This document shows positions 8,115 through 14,496 of a stretch of 27,136 nt of DNA, piece after piece. The stretch covers positions 1 through 27,136 of the forward strand of contig JAYSUQ010000257.1 in assembly GCA_043718985.1 (NCBI GenBank). Direction: 5' to 3'. Source of the DNA: UBA4416 sp043718985 (lineage in GTDB: Bacteria > Bacteroidota > Bacteroidia > B-17B0 > Aurantibacillaceae). The notes beneath the pieces were generated by a model. It did not search any database and was not told the origin of the DNA. It saw only the letters and a list, made by a program, of their open reading frames with translations. A program made the translations under genes and the position numbers. How positions within the stretch are numbered: the first letter of the stretch is position 1; each line of letters starts with the position of its first letter.

Positions 8115-9017
8115 ATGAAAAACATATTTATAACCCTACTTACCCTACTAACCACTACCCAGTTGTTTTCGCAAAGTGCCGATGATTTATTAAACATGGT
8201 TGCCGAAACGCCTAAAAAAGAATACACTACTGCAACATTTAAAACAACACGTTTAATAAATTTTCATACTGTTGAAGTGTTAAGTAAACGTAGCTTAGAT
8301 TTTAGAATATCGCATCGTTTTGGCGATTTTAATAGTGGAGCATATAACTCGTGGGGTATTGATGGCGGTGCAAACATTCGTTTATCGTTAGAGTATTGCC
8401 ATGGCTCACGTTTAATGATGGGTATTGGCCGCACATCGGGCAAAAAAATAGCCGATGCTTTTTTAAAATACCGATTAATAAAACAAACTACAAAAGGTGG
8501 CGGCATGCCATTTAGTGTTACATTATTTAGTAGCGTGTACCACACTTTTTTACGAGTACCACCTGTTGATGGTAATGCATACTACCAAACAATTTCCGAT
8601 AGGTTATCGTATTGCAATCAAATTATGATTGGCCGTAAATTTAACTCTCGTTTTTCGTTTCAATTAACAGGTGCAATGGTGCATGTTAATTTAGTTAAAA
8701 ACATTACTGATAAAAATGATTGTTTTGTGGTTGGTGGTGTTACCCGTTTTAAATTTGCCAAGCGTCAAGCAATTACTGTTGAGTATGGCTATCGTTTAAA
8801 CAAGTACAGTAACGATAAATTATACGATAGTTTTGGTATTGGTTACGATTTAGAAACAGGCGGACACGTTTTTCAAATACATTTAACTAACTCGTTTGGT
8901 TTAACCGAAGACCAGTATTTTATGTACACTAACACCAGTTGGGAAAACTGGGGAATTCGTTTAGGCTTTAACATATCGCGCGTGTTTAGCATGCAAGGCA
9001 AACATAAAGCCGAGTAA
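8115..9017 (+). CDS. DUF5777-family outer-membrane beta-barrel protein
   Basis: 300 aa with a cleavable signal peptide ending F-S-Q (about residue 20). A short linker leads into alternating aromatic/polar strands through to the C-terminus, the pattern of an outer-membrane barrel. The N-terminal T-T-R-L-I-N-F-H-T-V-E and R-I-S-H-R-F-G-D-F motifs are, from memory, characteristic of DUF5777 proteins of Bacteroidota. The biochemical role is unknown. Its place between a cytochrome-like lipoprotein and a YceI protein suggests envelope redox or small hydrophobic-ligand transport. No terminator separates it from the cytochrome gene, and YceI starts 90 bp downstream. Confidence 0.8.
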   Translation: MKNIFITLLTLLTTTQLFSQSADDLLNMVAETPKKEYTTATFKTTRLINFHTVEVLSKRSLDFRISHRFGDFNSGAYNSWGIDGGANIRLSLEYCHGSRLMMGIGRTSGKKIADAFLKYRLIKQTTKGGGMPFSVTLFSSVYHTFLRVPPVDGNAYYQTISDRLSYCNQIMIGRKFNSRFSFQLTGAMVHVNLVKNITDKNDCFVVGGVTRFKFAKRQAITVEYGYRLNKYSNDKLYDSFGIGYDLETGGHVFQIHLTNSFGLTEDQYFMYTNTSWENWGIRLGFNISRVFSMQGKHKAE

Positions 9018-9107
9018 AACATTAACATAACTTGTGATATAAGTTATAAAAAAATTGAAAACAAGAATAGTATTTGTATAATAAGTAACAATTAAAAATT
9101 AAGTACC

Positions 9108-9650
9108 ATGAAAAACACATTAGCATTAGGATTATTGGCATTAGGCTTAAACGGATTTTCGCAAATTTATGTAGGCGAAAAATGTAAAATTACTTTTTTT
9201 AGTACTACGCCAATGGAAAACATTGATGCTACTAACACCGTAACAAAACCAGTGTTTAATGCCAAAACGGGCGATTTTGCAATTAAAGCGTCGCAAAATG
9301 CTTTTAAATTTAAATCGGCTTTTATGGAAGAACACTATAACGAAAACTATGTAGAGTCAGAAAAATTTCCGTACGCAACATTTAAAGGTAAAGTTAAAGA
9401 AACAATAGATTACAGTAAAGATGGTGTACATAAAATTACAATGGTAGGTACGCTAGATATGCACGGCGTTGAATTACCTCGTACGATTGATGGAACAATA
9501 ACTATTAAAGGCGCTTTGGTTATAATGGAATCTAAGTTTGATGTTAAAGTTGCTGATCACAAAATTAAAGTACCATCGTTATACGTTGAAAAAATTGCAG
9601 AAAACGTACAGGTATCTTTTAATGCAGAAATGGCCTTGTTTAAAAAATAA
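9108..9650 (+). CDS. YceI-family periplasmic lipocalin-like protein
   Basis: 180 aa with a signal peptide ending G-F-S-Q (about residue 19). The mature part fits the YceI fold, an extended lipocalin-like barrel that binds polyisoprenoids or similar amphiphiles. Visible signatures are the central F-P-Y-A-T-F-K-G-K segment (near residue 87), L-D-M-H-G-V at 114-119 and the closing F-D-V-K-V-A-D-H. The length is normal. It is the third gene of the cytochrome/DUF5777/YceI group. A strong hairpin terminator follows 38 bp after the stop, which marks the end of this transcript. The ligand is not determinable from sequence; a quinone-like or isoprenoid carrier role is inference. Confidence 0.88.
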   Translation: MKNTLALGLLALGLNGFSQIYVGEKCKITFFSTTPMENIDATNTVTKPVFNAKTGDFAIKASQNAFKFKSAFMEEHYNENYVESEKFPYATFKGKVKETIDYSKDGVHKITMVGTLDMHGVELPRTIDGTITIKGALVIMESKFDVKVADHKIKVPSLYVEKIAENVQVSFNAEMALFKK

Positions 9651-9688
9651 ATAACCAATGCCAAATACACGTACTAATTTAATAAATC

Positions 9689-9721
9689 AAAAAACCATTC
9701 GGTAATACGAATGGTTTTTTT
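9689..9721 (+). terminator. Rho-independent terminator after the YceI gene
   Basis: A perfect 13-bp stem (AAAAAACCATTCG at 9689-9701 with its complement at 9708-9720), 6-nt loop, then a run of T. The A-rich left arm would also allow function in the other direction, but there is no opposing gene here. Confidence 0.88.
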
Positions 9722-9735
9722 ATGACCCCATAAAA

Positions 9736-10440
9736 ATGAAAATAACTTTAATTCTTTTTTATTTATTTGCAATAACACTTGGCGGGTTTTCTCAAACATT
9801 AATTGATGACTATAAAGAATGTGCCGTAGAAAAGTACAACCAAAAAGATTATGAAGGCTCCATTTATTATTTTAATAAAATGATAGCCTTAAACCCAAAA
9901 GTTTATATTCATTATTTTGATAGAGCTATGGTAAAAGAAGTAATGGAAGATTACACGGGAGGTATTGAAGATATGGATTTAGCAATAGCTATTGACTCCA
10001 GTGTAGCCGATCCGTTTTTTTTACGCGCCATTTTAAAAGACAAAAACAAAGATTTTAATGGGGCTTTAAATGATTATAACAAAACCATTAAAATGGAAGA
10101 TGAGAATGCCGATGCACATTACTATAAAGGAATTATTATTGCTAATAATTTAAATTATAAAGACGCATTACTAGAGTTTAACAAAACACTAACAATTAAC
10201 CCAACCCACGATAAAGCATACGGTACAAGGGCAGCGTTACAAACAAAATTAAAAAACTACACTACTGCATTAACCGATTACGCAAAAGCCATTGAGCTTG
10301 ATGCAACAAATATTAACTTATATTACGAGCGAGCAACTGTAAATTTTAAATTAGGCGAAAAGGAAAATGCATGTTTGGATATTAAAAAATATAAAGCATT
10401 GGGGGGAACTCAAACACACTGCGATTATATTTGCAATTAA
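9736..10440 (+). CDS. Small exported TPR protein
   Basis: 234 aa: a signal peptide ending G-F-S-Q (about residue 20), then about five TPR units. The units show the usual A-x-x-x-Y/F-N-x-x-I and L-x-P/A-x spacing, and the last ends near a Cys-rich tail (C-D-I-K, H-C-D-Y-I-C-N). It probably scaffolds other periplasmic proteins; no partner is evident. It begins only 15 bp after the YceI terminator with no clear promoter between, so expression may depend on read-through. A 3-codon frame (ATG ACC CCA TAA, 9722-9733) lies just ahead of the start. A terminator hairpin follows at 10475. Confidence 0.85.
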   Translation: MKITLILFYLFAITLGGFSQTLIDDYKECAVEKYNQKDYEGSIYYFNKMIALNPKVYIHYFDRAMVKEVMEDYTGGIEDMDLAIAIDSSVADPFFLRAILKDKNKDFNGALNDYNKTIKMEDENADAHYYKGIIIANNLNYKDALLEFNKTLTINPTHDKAYGTRAALQTKLKNYTTALTDYAKAIELDATNINLYYERATVNFKLGEKENACLDIKKYKALGGTQTHCDYICN

Positions 10441-10464
10441 AAACACACTATATTAAAATTTAGT

Positions 10465-10704
10465 TGCAAAACGTTAGTTGTGTATTTACACAACTATTTG
10501 TTTTTTCAGTTTTTTTAAATTAAGATAATGCCATTTAACTAACAATAATTTAAGCCTTTTAATGGCTAATTCTACTTAAAATTTTAGCTAAATATCGGCA
10601 TCGTTTTTTTTCATTTCTAAAATGTCAACAATCAGTTACCTTCGTTAACGCCATTTTAGTATGCAGTACTTTAAGTTTAAACAAGTTGTAGCTGCAAAAC
10701 GTTA
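10465..10704 (+). repeat. 12-bp direct repeat TGCAAAACGTTA bracketing the 10441-10728 gap
   Basis: TGCAAAACGTTA occurs at 10465-10476 and again at 10693-10704, in the same orientation, 228 bp apart. The stretch between holds the TPR terminator and AT-rich DNA with no credible gene. The motif recalls dispersed GCAAAACGTTA-type sequences I associate with Bacteroidota intergenic and integron-like DNA, but that link is from memory and not established here. Confidence 0.45.
10475..10506 (+). terminator. Hairpin terminator after the exported TPR gene
   Basis: TAGTTGTGTA (10475-10484) and TACACAACTA (10487-10496) form a 10-bp stem with a tight centre, followed by TTTGTTTTTT. It lies 34 bp after the TPR stop. 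Stem GC is modest but pairing is perfect. Confidence 0.65.
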
Positions 10705-10728
10705 TGTATTAGGTTGTTGTAATTTAGT

Positions 10729-11136
10729 TCAATTTTTTTTTTCTTGACACAGCTCAACTAAAACACCGTTTGTGCTTTTTGGGTGTAAAAAGAAAATCAA
10801 TTTATTATCGGCGCCGTGTTTTGGCACTGTATTAAGCACTTCAAAACCTTCTAATTTTAAACGTTCCATTTCATTATATATATCATCTACTTCGTATGCT
10901 ATATGATGTATGCCTTCGCCTTTTTTATCAATAAATTTTGCAATTGCACTGTCTTCGTTCGTAGCCTCTAGTAATTCAATTTTAGTATCGCCTAACAAAA
11001 AAAACGATGTGTTAACGCCTTCACTTTCTACGCTTTCCACTTTATAATATTCTTTACCAAATAATTTTTTAAATAAATCATTTGAGCTACTTAAACTTTT
11101 AACGGCAATGCCAATGTGTTCTATTTTTTTAATCAT
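10729..11136 (-). CDS. mce: Methylmalonyl-CoA epimerase
   Basis: 135-aa VOC (glyoxalase-fold) metal enzyme that interconverts (R)- and (S)-methylmalonyl-CoA in propionate/succinyl-CoA metabolism. Diagnostic features are the N-terminal I-E-H-I-G-I-A-V (metal His7), G-I-H-H-I-A-Y-E-V (His77/78) and V-L-V-E-L at the C-terminus (Glu128). Length and motif spacing match Mce; an unrelated VOC dioxygenase is unlikely. Its ATG overlaps the end of the upstream membrane-protein gene by 8 bp, so translation is probably coupled. Mutase genes are not in the window. Confidence 0.92.
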   Translation of the reverse strand: MIKKIEHIGIAVKSLSSSNDLFKKLFGKEYYKVESVESEGVNTSFFLLGDTKIELLEATNEDSAIAKFIDKKGEGIHHIAYEVDDIYNEMERLKLEGFEVLNTVPKHGADNKLIFFLHPKSTNGVLVELCQEKKN

Positions 11137-11533
11137 TTTTTTTAAATTTTATCGCCAGTAAATACCCTAAATAACAAGCTGAAAAATACGCACAAGTGCT
11201 TGCGCTTATAAACCAAATGGGGTGTTTAAACATAGTTAAATTTACAATACCTAAAACAGTAATAATACACCCTAAAATTAGTGTAAGAGTCAATTTATTT
11301 TGTTTTGCAATCATGCTAGTAATAAACCCGCCCACTAAACTTCCAAAAAATGCCGATGATAATAAATATATAATTACCCACATTGGCATATGGCTAACAA
11401 AAGCTTGCATAACATCAGGCTCCATAATATTTGCAGGTGGTGGGTAAAGTGTGTGTCCGTATGTTTCAATACCTAACATAACTACACAGGTTGCTATAAA
11501 CCCTACTATTATTGCTAAAATTTTATTAATCAT
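11129..11533 (-). CDS. Small membrane protein of unknown function
   Basis: 134 aa with four predicted hydrophobic helices (about residues 4-22, 49-74, 80-100 and 105-127). The loop after helix 1 contains H-T-L-Y-P-P-P, and helix 2 is followed by G-G-F-I-T-S-M-I-A. No catalytic signature; family not recognised. It is the first gene of a two-gene minus-strand unit, its stop overlapping the mce start by 8 bp. Its own start is 88 bp from the divergent tatA start, so the two promoters share that intergenic space. Confidence 0.75.
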   Translation of the reverse strand: MINKILAIIVGFIATCVVMLGIETYGHTLYPPPANIMEPDVMQAFVSHMPMWVIIYLLSSAFFGSLVGGFITSMIAKQNKLTLTLILGCIITVLGIVNLTMFKHPIWFISASTCAYFSACYLGYLLAIKFKKND

Positions 11534-11572
11534 AATTTTTAATTTTCAGTAAAAATACCACTATTTTTGTAT

Positions 11573-11602
11573 TTGCTTAAAGCCGATAAAACTCTATATT
11601 TG
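11573..11602 (+). promoter_or_regulatory. tatA promoter
   Basis: TTG (11573-11575), a 19-bp spacer and TATATTTG (11595-11602): one of the best matches in the window to the Bacteroidota -33/-7 consensus. The expected transcription start falls roughly 12-15 nt before the ATG at 11622. Confidence 0.75.
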
Positions 11603-11621
11603 TAATCTAAAATTTATAACA

Positions 11622-11813
11622 ATGACACAAGTATTTATATTAGGCATTTTAGGAGGATTAGGCGCTCCAGAAATCATCATCATTTTAGTAATTGTTTTAT
11701 TAATGTTTGGAGGTAAAAAAATTCCAGAATTAATGAAAGGATTAGGCCGTGGCGTAAAAGATTTTAAAGAAGCATCTAAAGGCGAAACACCAACTGACGA
11801 AGAAAAAAAATAA
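11622..11813 (+). CDS. tatA: Twin-arginine translocase subunit TatA/E
   Basis: 63-aa pore-forming component of the Tat system, which exports folded proteins across the inner membrane. It has the expected parts in order: a short N-terminus, one transmembrane helix (about residues 14-29) with the G-A-P-E-I start, the F-G-G-K-K-I-P-E-L hinge (29-37), an amphipathic helix (L-M-K-G-L-G-R-G-V-K-D-F-K) and an acidic tail. Length fits a short TatA. It has its own promoter and a hairpin after it, so it is probably monocistronic. TatC is not in the window. Confidence 0.95.
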   Translation: MTQVFILGILGGLGAPEIIIILVIVLLMFGGKKIPELMKGLGRGVKDFKEASKGETPTDEEKK

Positions 11814-11834
11814 TTTTTATTTTAATTATTCATT

Positions 11835-11868
11835 AAAAAGCGTCTTTCTATCGATTGGCGCTTTTATT
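11835..11868 (+). terminator. Probable terminator after tatA
   Basis: AAAAGCGTC (11836-11844) pairs with GGCGCTTTT (11857-11865), including one G-T pair, around a 12-nt loop. It is followed by ATTATTT. The T-tract is interrupted, so strength is uncertain. Confidence 0.55.
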
Positions 11869-11884
11869 ATTTAATACATAAACC

Positions 11885-13297
11885 GTGTACACTTATTCAA
11901 ACATCAAAAATCTTAAAGAAGATTTAGTTTCAAAAAAAACAACTTGTCTTCAATTGGTTAATCAATCAATACAGGCTATTGAAAGCAAAAAACAACTTAA
12001 TGCTTTTTTAGAAGTTTTTAACGAATCGGCTTTAGCGCAAGCAAAATTGGTTGACGAAAAAATAAGTAATAATACTGCAGGCAAATTAGCTGGTGTTATT
12101 GTTGGCATTAAAGATAACATTTGTTACAAAGGTCATAAGGTATCTTGCGCATCAAAAATTTTAGAAGGCTTTGAGTCTCTTTATTCATCAACAGTTGTTG
12201 AGCGTTTATTGGCACAAGACGCGATTATTATTGGCCGCTTAAATTGCGATGAATTTGCAATGGGTAGTAGTAACGAAAACTCGGCCTTTGGAAAAGTATT
12301 AAATCCATTAAACGAAAAAATGGTACCTGGTGGTTCATCGGGCGGCTCGGCAGTTGCAGTGGCTGCAAATTTATGCCACGTTGCATTAGGTTCAGATACG
12401 GGAGGCTCTATTCGCCAACCCGCATCGTTTACTGGCACTGTTGGTTTAAAGCCAACTTATGGTAGGGTTTCGCGTTGGGGCTTGGCTGCATACGCATCTT
12501 CTTTTGATCAAATAGGGCCAATAACAAAAAACATTAATGATGCCGCTTTGTTATTGCAAATTATAGCTGGTGCCGATGATTACGATACTACTGCTTCGCA
12601 AAAAAAAGTAGGTTGTTATGAAAACGATTTATCAGAAAAAAAACAGTTTAAAATTGCTTACTTAAAACAAGGGATAGAATCGACTGGTTTGGATGTTGAA
12701 GTTAAAGCGCAAACGTTACTAATTTTAGATAAATTAAAAACTAAGGGGCATACCGTTACAGCTGTCGATTTTCCGTTGCTCGATTTTTTGGTGCCAACTT
12801 ATTATGTATTAACAACAGCCGAGGCCTCATCAAACTTATCGCGATATGATGGTGTGCATTTTGGTTACCGTAGCCCTAATGCTACCGATTTAGAAAGCAC
12901 CTATAAAAAAACACGTAGCGAAGGTTTTGGCAAGGAAGTAAAACGCCGTATAATGTTAGGCACTTTTGTGTTAAGTGCAGGCTATTATGATGCGTATTAT
13001 AGTAAGGCACAAAAGGTAAGGCAATTAATTAGGTTAAAAACGCGCGAAATTTTATCTCAGTACGATTTTATTGTAACGCCATCAACGCCAAGTACAGCCT
13101 TTGAATTTGGAAAGAATAGCGATGACCCAATTAAAATGTATTTAGAAGATATTTACACCGTGCAAGCAAACATTGTTGGTTGCCCAGCTATATCGGTGCC
13201 AAACGGACTACATAGTAACGGATTACCAATTGGCATTCAGTTTATGGGTAGAGATTTTTGTGAGGGAGATTTATTAAACATAGCAAATCAAATTTAA
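11885..13297 (+). CDS. gatA: Glutamyl-tRNA(Gln)/aspartyl-tRNA(Asn) amidotransferase subunit A
   Basis: Amidase-signature subunit of the GatCAB complex, which amidates mischarged Glu-tRNA-Gln and/or Asp-tRNA-Asn using ammonia from glutamine. The Ser-cisSer-Lys triad is intact at Lys76 (G-I-K-D-N), Ser151 (P-G-G-S-S-G-G-S) and Ser175 (D-T-G-G-S-I-R-Q-P), with the spacing of characterised GatA proteins. The start is GTG 11885, because a TAA lies in frame at 11879-11881 and the first residues already align with GatA. At 470 aa the C-terminus is a little shorter than usual, but I see no frameshifted continuation. GatB and GatC are not in the window. Confidence 0.94.
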   Translation: MYTYSNIKNLKEDLVSKKTTCLQLVNQSIQAIESKKQLNAFLEVFNESALAQAKLVDEKISNNTAGKLAGVIVGIKDNICYKGHKVSCASKILEGFESLYSSTVVERLLAQDAIIIGRLNCDEFAMGSSNENSAFGKVLNPLNEKMVPGGSSGGSAVAVAANLCHVALGSDTGGSIRQPASFTGTVGLKPTYGRVSRWGLAAYASSFDQIGPITKNINDAALLLQIIAGADDYDTTASQKKVGCYENDLSEKKQFKIAYLKQGIESTGLDVEVKAQTLLILDKLKTKGHTVTAVDFPLLDFLVPTYYVLTTAEASSNLSRYDGVHFGYRSPNATDLESTYKKTRSEGFGKEVKRRIMLGTFVLSAGYYDAYYSKAQKVRQLIRLKTREILSQYDFIVTPSTPSTAFEFGKNSDDPIKMYLEDIYTVQANIVGCPAISVPNGLHSNGLPIGIQFMGRDFCEGDLLNIANQI

Positions 13298-13358
13298 GCA
13301 GTATTAAAAATTGTTACGTAACTACATATTATTTTAAAAATATTAAGCCCAACAAAAA

Positions 13359-14453
13359 ATGGAAATAACAATAGATAGCGTAATAGATGCACTAAAATAT
13401 GTAGATGATCCAGATCTTAAAAAAGATTTAGTAACTCTTGGTATGATTAAAGATGTTGTAGTAGATGGAAAAAACGTAGCGTTTACAGTTGTGTTAACAA
13501 CACCCGCTTGCCCAATGAAGGATATGATACACAATGCTTGCATTAATGCTATTAAACATTATGTAGATAAAGATGCAGTTGTTAATGTTACGATGACGGC
13601 AAATGTAACATCTACTCGCGATAAAGATATTGGAACTTTATCGCAAGTAAAAAATATTATTGCTGTAGCATCTGGTAAAGGTGGCGTTGGCAAATCTACC
13701 ATATCGGCAAACTTAGCGGTGGCACTTGCAAAACAAGGAGCAAAGGTAGGCTTGGTTGATGCCGATATTTATGGGCCATCGCAAACCATTATGTTTGATG
13801 TGCAAAATGAAATGCCTGCAAAAGGTGAATATGATGGCAAGCCAAAAATGAAACCTGTTGAAAGTTATGGCGTAAAATTAAATTCGGTTGGCTTTATGGC
13901 AGGCCCCGATCAGGTAATTGCATTGCGAGGGCCAATGGCATCAAAGGCATTAACACAATTATTTACCGATACGGCTTGGGGCCAATTAGATTATTTAATT
14001 GTTGATTTGCCTCCTGGCACAGGCGATATACAAATTACCTTATGCAGCACTATACCTATTACAGGTGCAGTAATTGTTAGCACACCACAACAGGTTGCTT
14101 TGGCCGATGCACGAAAAGGAATTGCGTTGTTTAAATTGCCAGCACTAAACGTACCAGTTTTAGGCATTGTAGAAAACATGGCATACTTTACTCCCGAAGA
14201 ATTACCTGAAAATAAATATTATATTTTTGGAAAAGATGGCGCTAAAAATTTAGCCGAAGAAATGGATTTGCCTTTATTAGCACAAATACCTTTGGTGCAA
14301 AGTATAAGAGAATCTGGTGATGCAGGCCGCCCAGCAATTTTACAAGAAACCACACCGCAAGCCTTAGCTTTTAGAGAAATGGCACAAAACATTGCCCAAC
14401 AAGTAGCAATATTAAATGCTAATAAAACTAAAGATAAGTTGACTGCTATTTAA
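13359..14453 (+). CDS. mrp: Mrp/ApbC-family P-loop ATPase, iron-sulfur carrier
   Basis: 364 aa with an N-terminal MIP18/DUF59 domain (about 1-85, Cys51 in T-P-A-C-P) and a ParA/Mrp NTPase domain. The deviant Walker A is G-K-G-G-V-G-K-S-T (106-114). The second half contains D-A-D-I-Y-G-P-S and L-P-P-G-T-G-D. Family members bind and transfer Fe-S clusters in the cytoplasm. The CxxC pair usually found after V-E-N-M is missing: here the segment reads V-E-N-M-A-Y-F-T-P-E-E-L-P. I believe this is common in Bacteroidota homologues rather than a defect. It lies 61 bp after gatA and converges on lepA. Confidence 0.92.
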   Translation: MEITIDSVIDALKYVDDPDLKKDLVTLGMIKDVVVDGKNVAFTVVLTTPACPMKDMIHNACINAIKHYVDKDAVVNVTMTANVTSTRDKDIGTLSQVKNIIAVASGKGGVGKSTISANLAVALAKQGAKVGLVDADIYGPSQTIMFDVQNEMPAKGEYDGKPKMKPVESYGVKLNSVGFMAGPDQVIALRGPMASKALTQLFTDTAWGQLDYLIVDLPPGTGDIQITLCSTIPITGAVIVSTPQQVALADARKGIALFKLPALNVPVLGIVENMAYFTPEELPENKYYIFGKDGAKNLAEEMDLPLLAQIPLVQSIRESGDAGRPAILQETTPQALAFREMAQNIAQQVAILNANKTKDKLTAI

Positions 14454-14485
14454 TGCATATTAAAGTAATATTACTTTAATATGCA
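14454..14485. repeat. Perfect 32-bp palindrome between convergent mrp and lepA
   Basis: The left arm TGCATATTAAAGTAAT (14454-14469) is followed at once by its exact complement (14470-14485). It begins one base after the mrp stop and ends 11 bp before the lepA stop. It could fold as a bidirectional terminator or transcript-end stabiliser, although neither strand has a long T-tract after it. Confidence 0.75.
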
Positions 14486-14496
14486 CGTAATTTGTA

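Noticed and set aside
10661..10747. Possible 28-codon plus-strand frame (starting M-Q-Y-F-K-F-K) after a TACCTTCG promoter-like sequence
   Set aside because: Very short, overlaps the 3' end of mce and the repeated intergenic motif, and has no conserved feature I recognise.
13313..13322. GTTACGTAAC palindrome in the gatA-mrp gap as an operator
   Set aside because: Ten bases only, a single copy seen, and no regulator or second site to support it.
13280..13358. Frameshift truncating the C-terminus of GatA
   Set aside because: The alternative frame after the stop gives no GatA-like residues, and the length is only slightly short, so natural termination is more likely.
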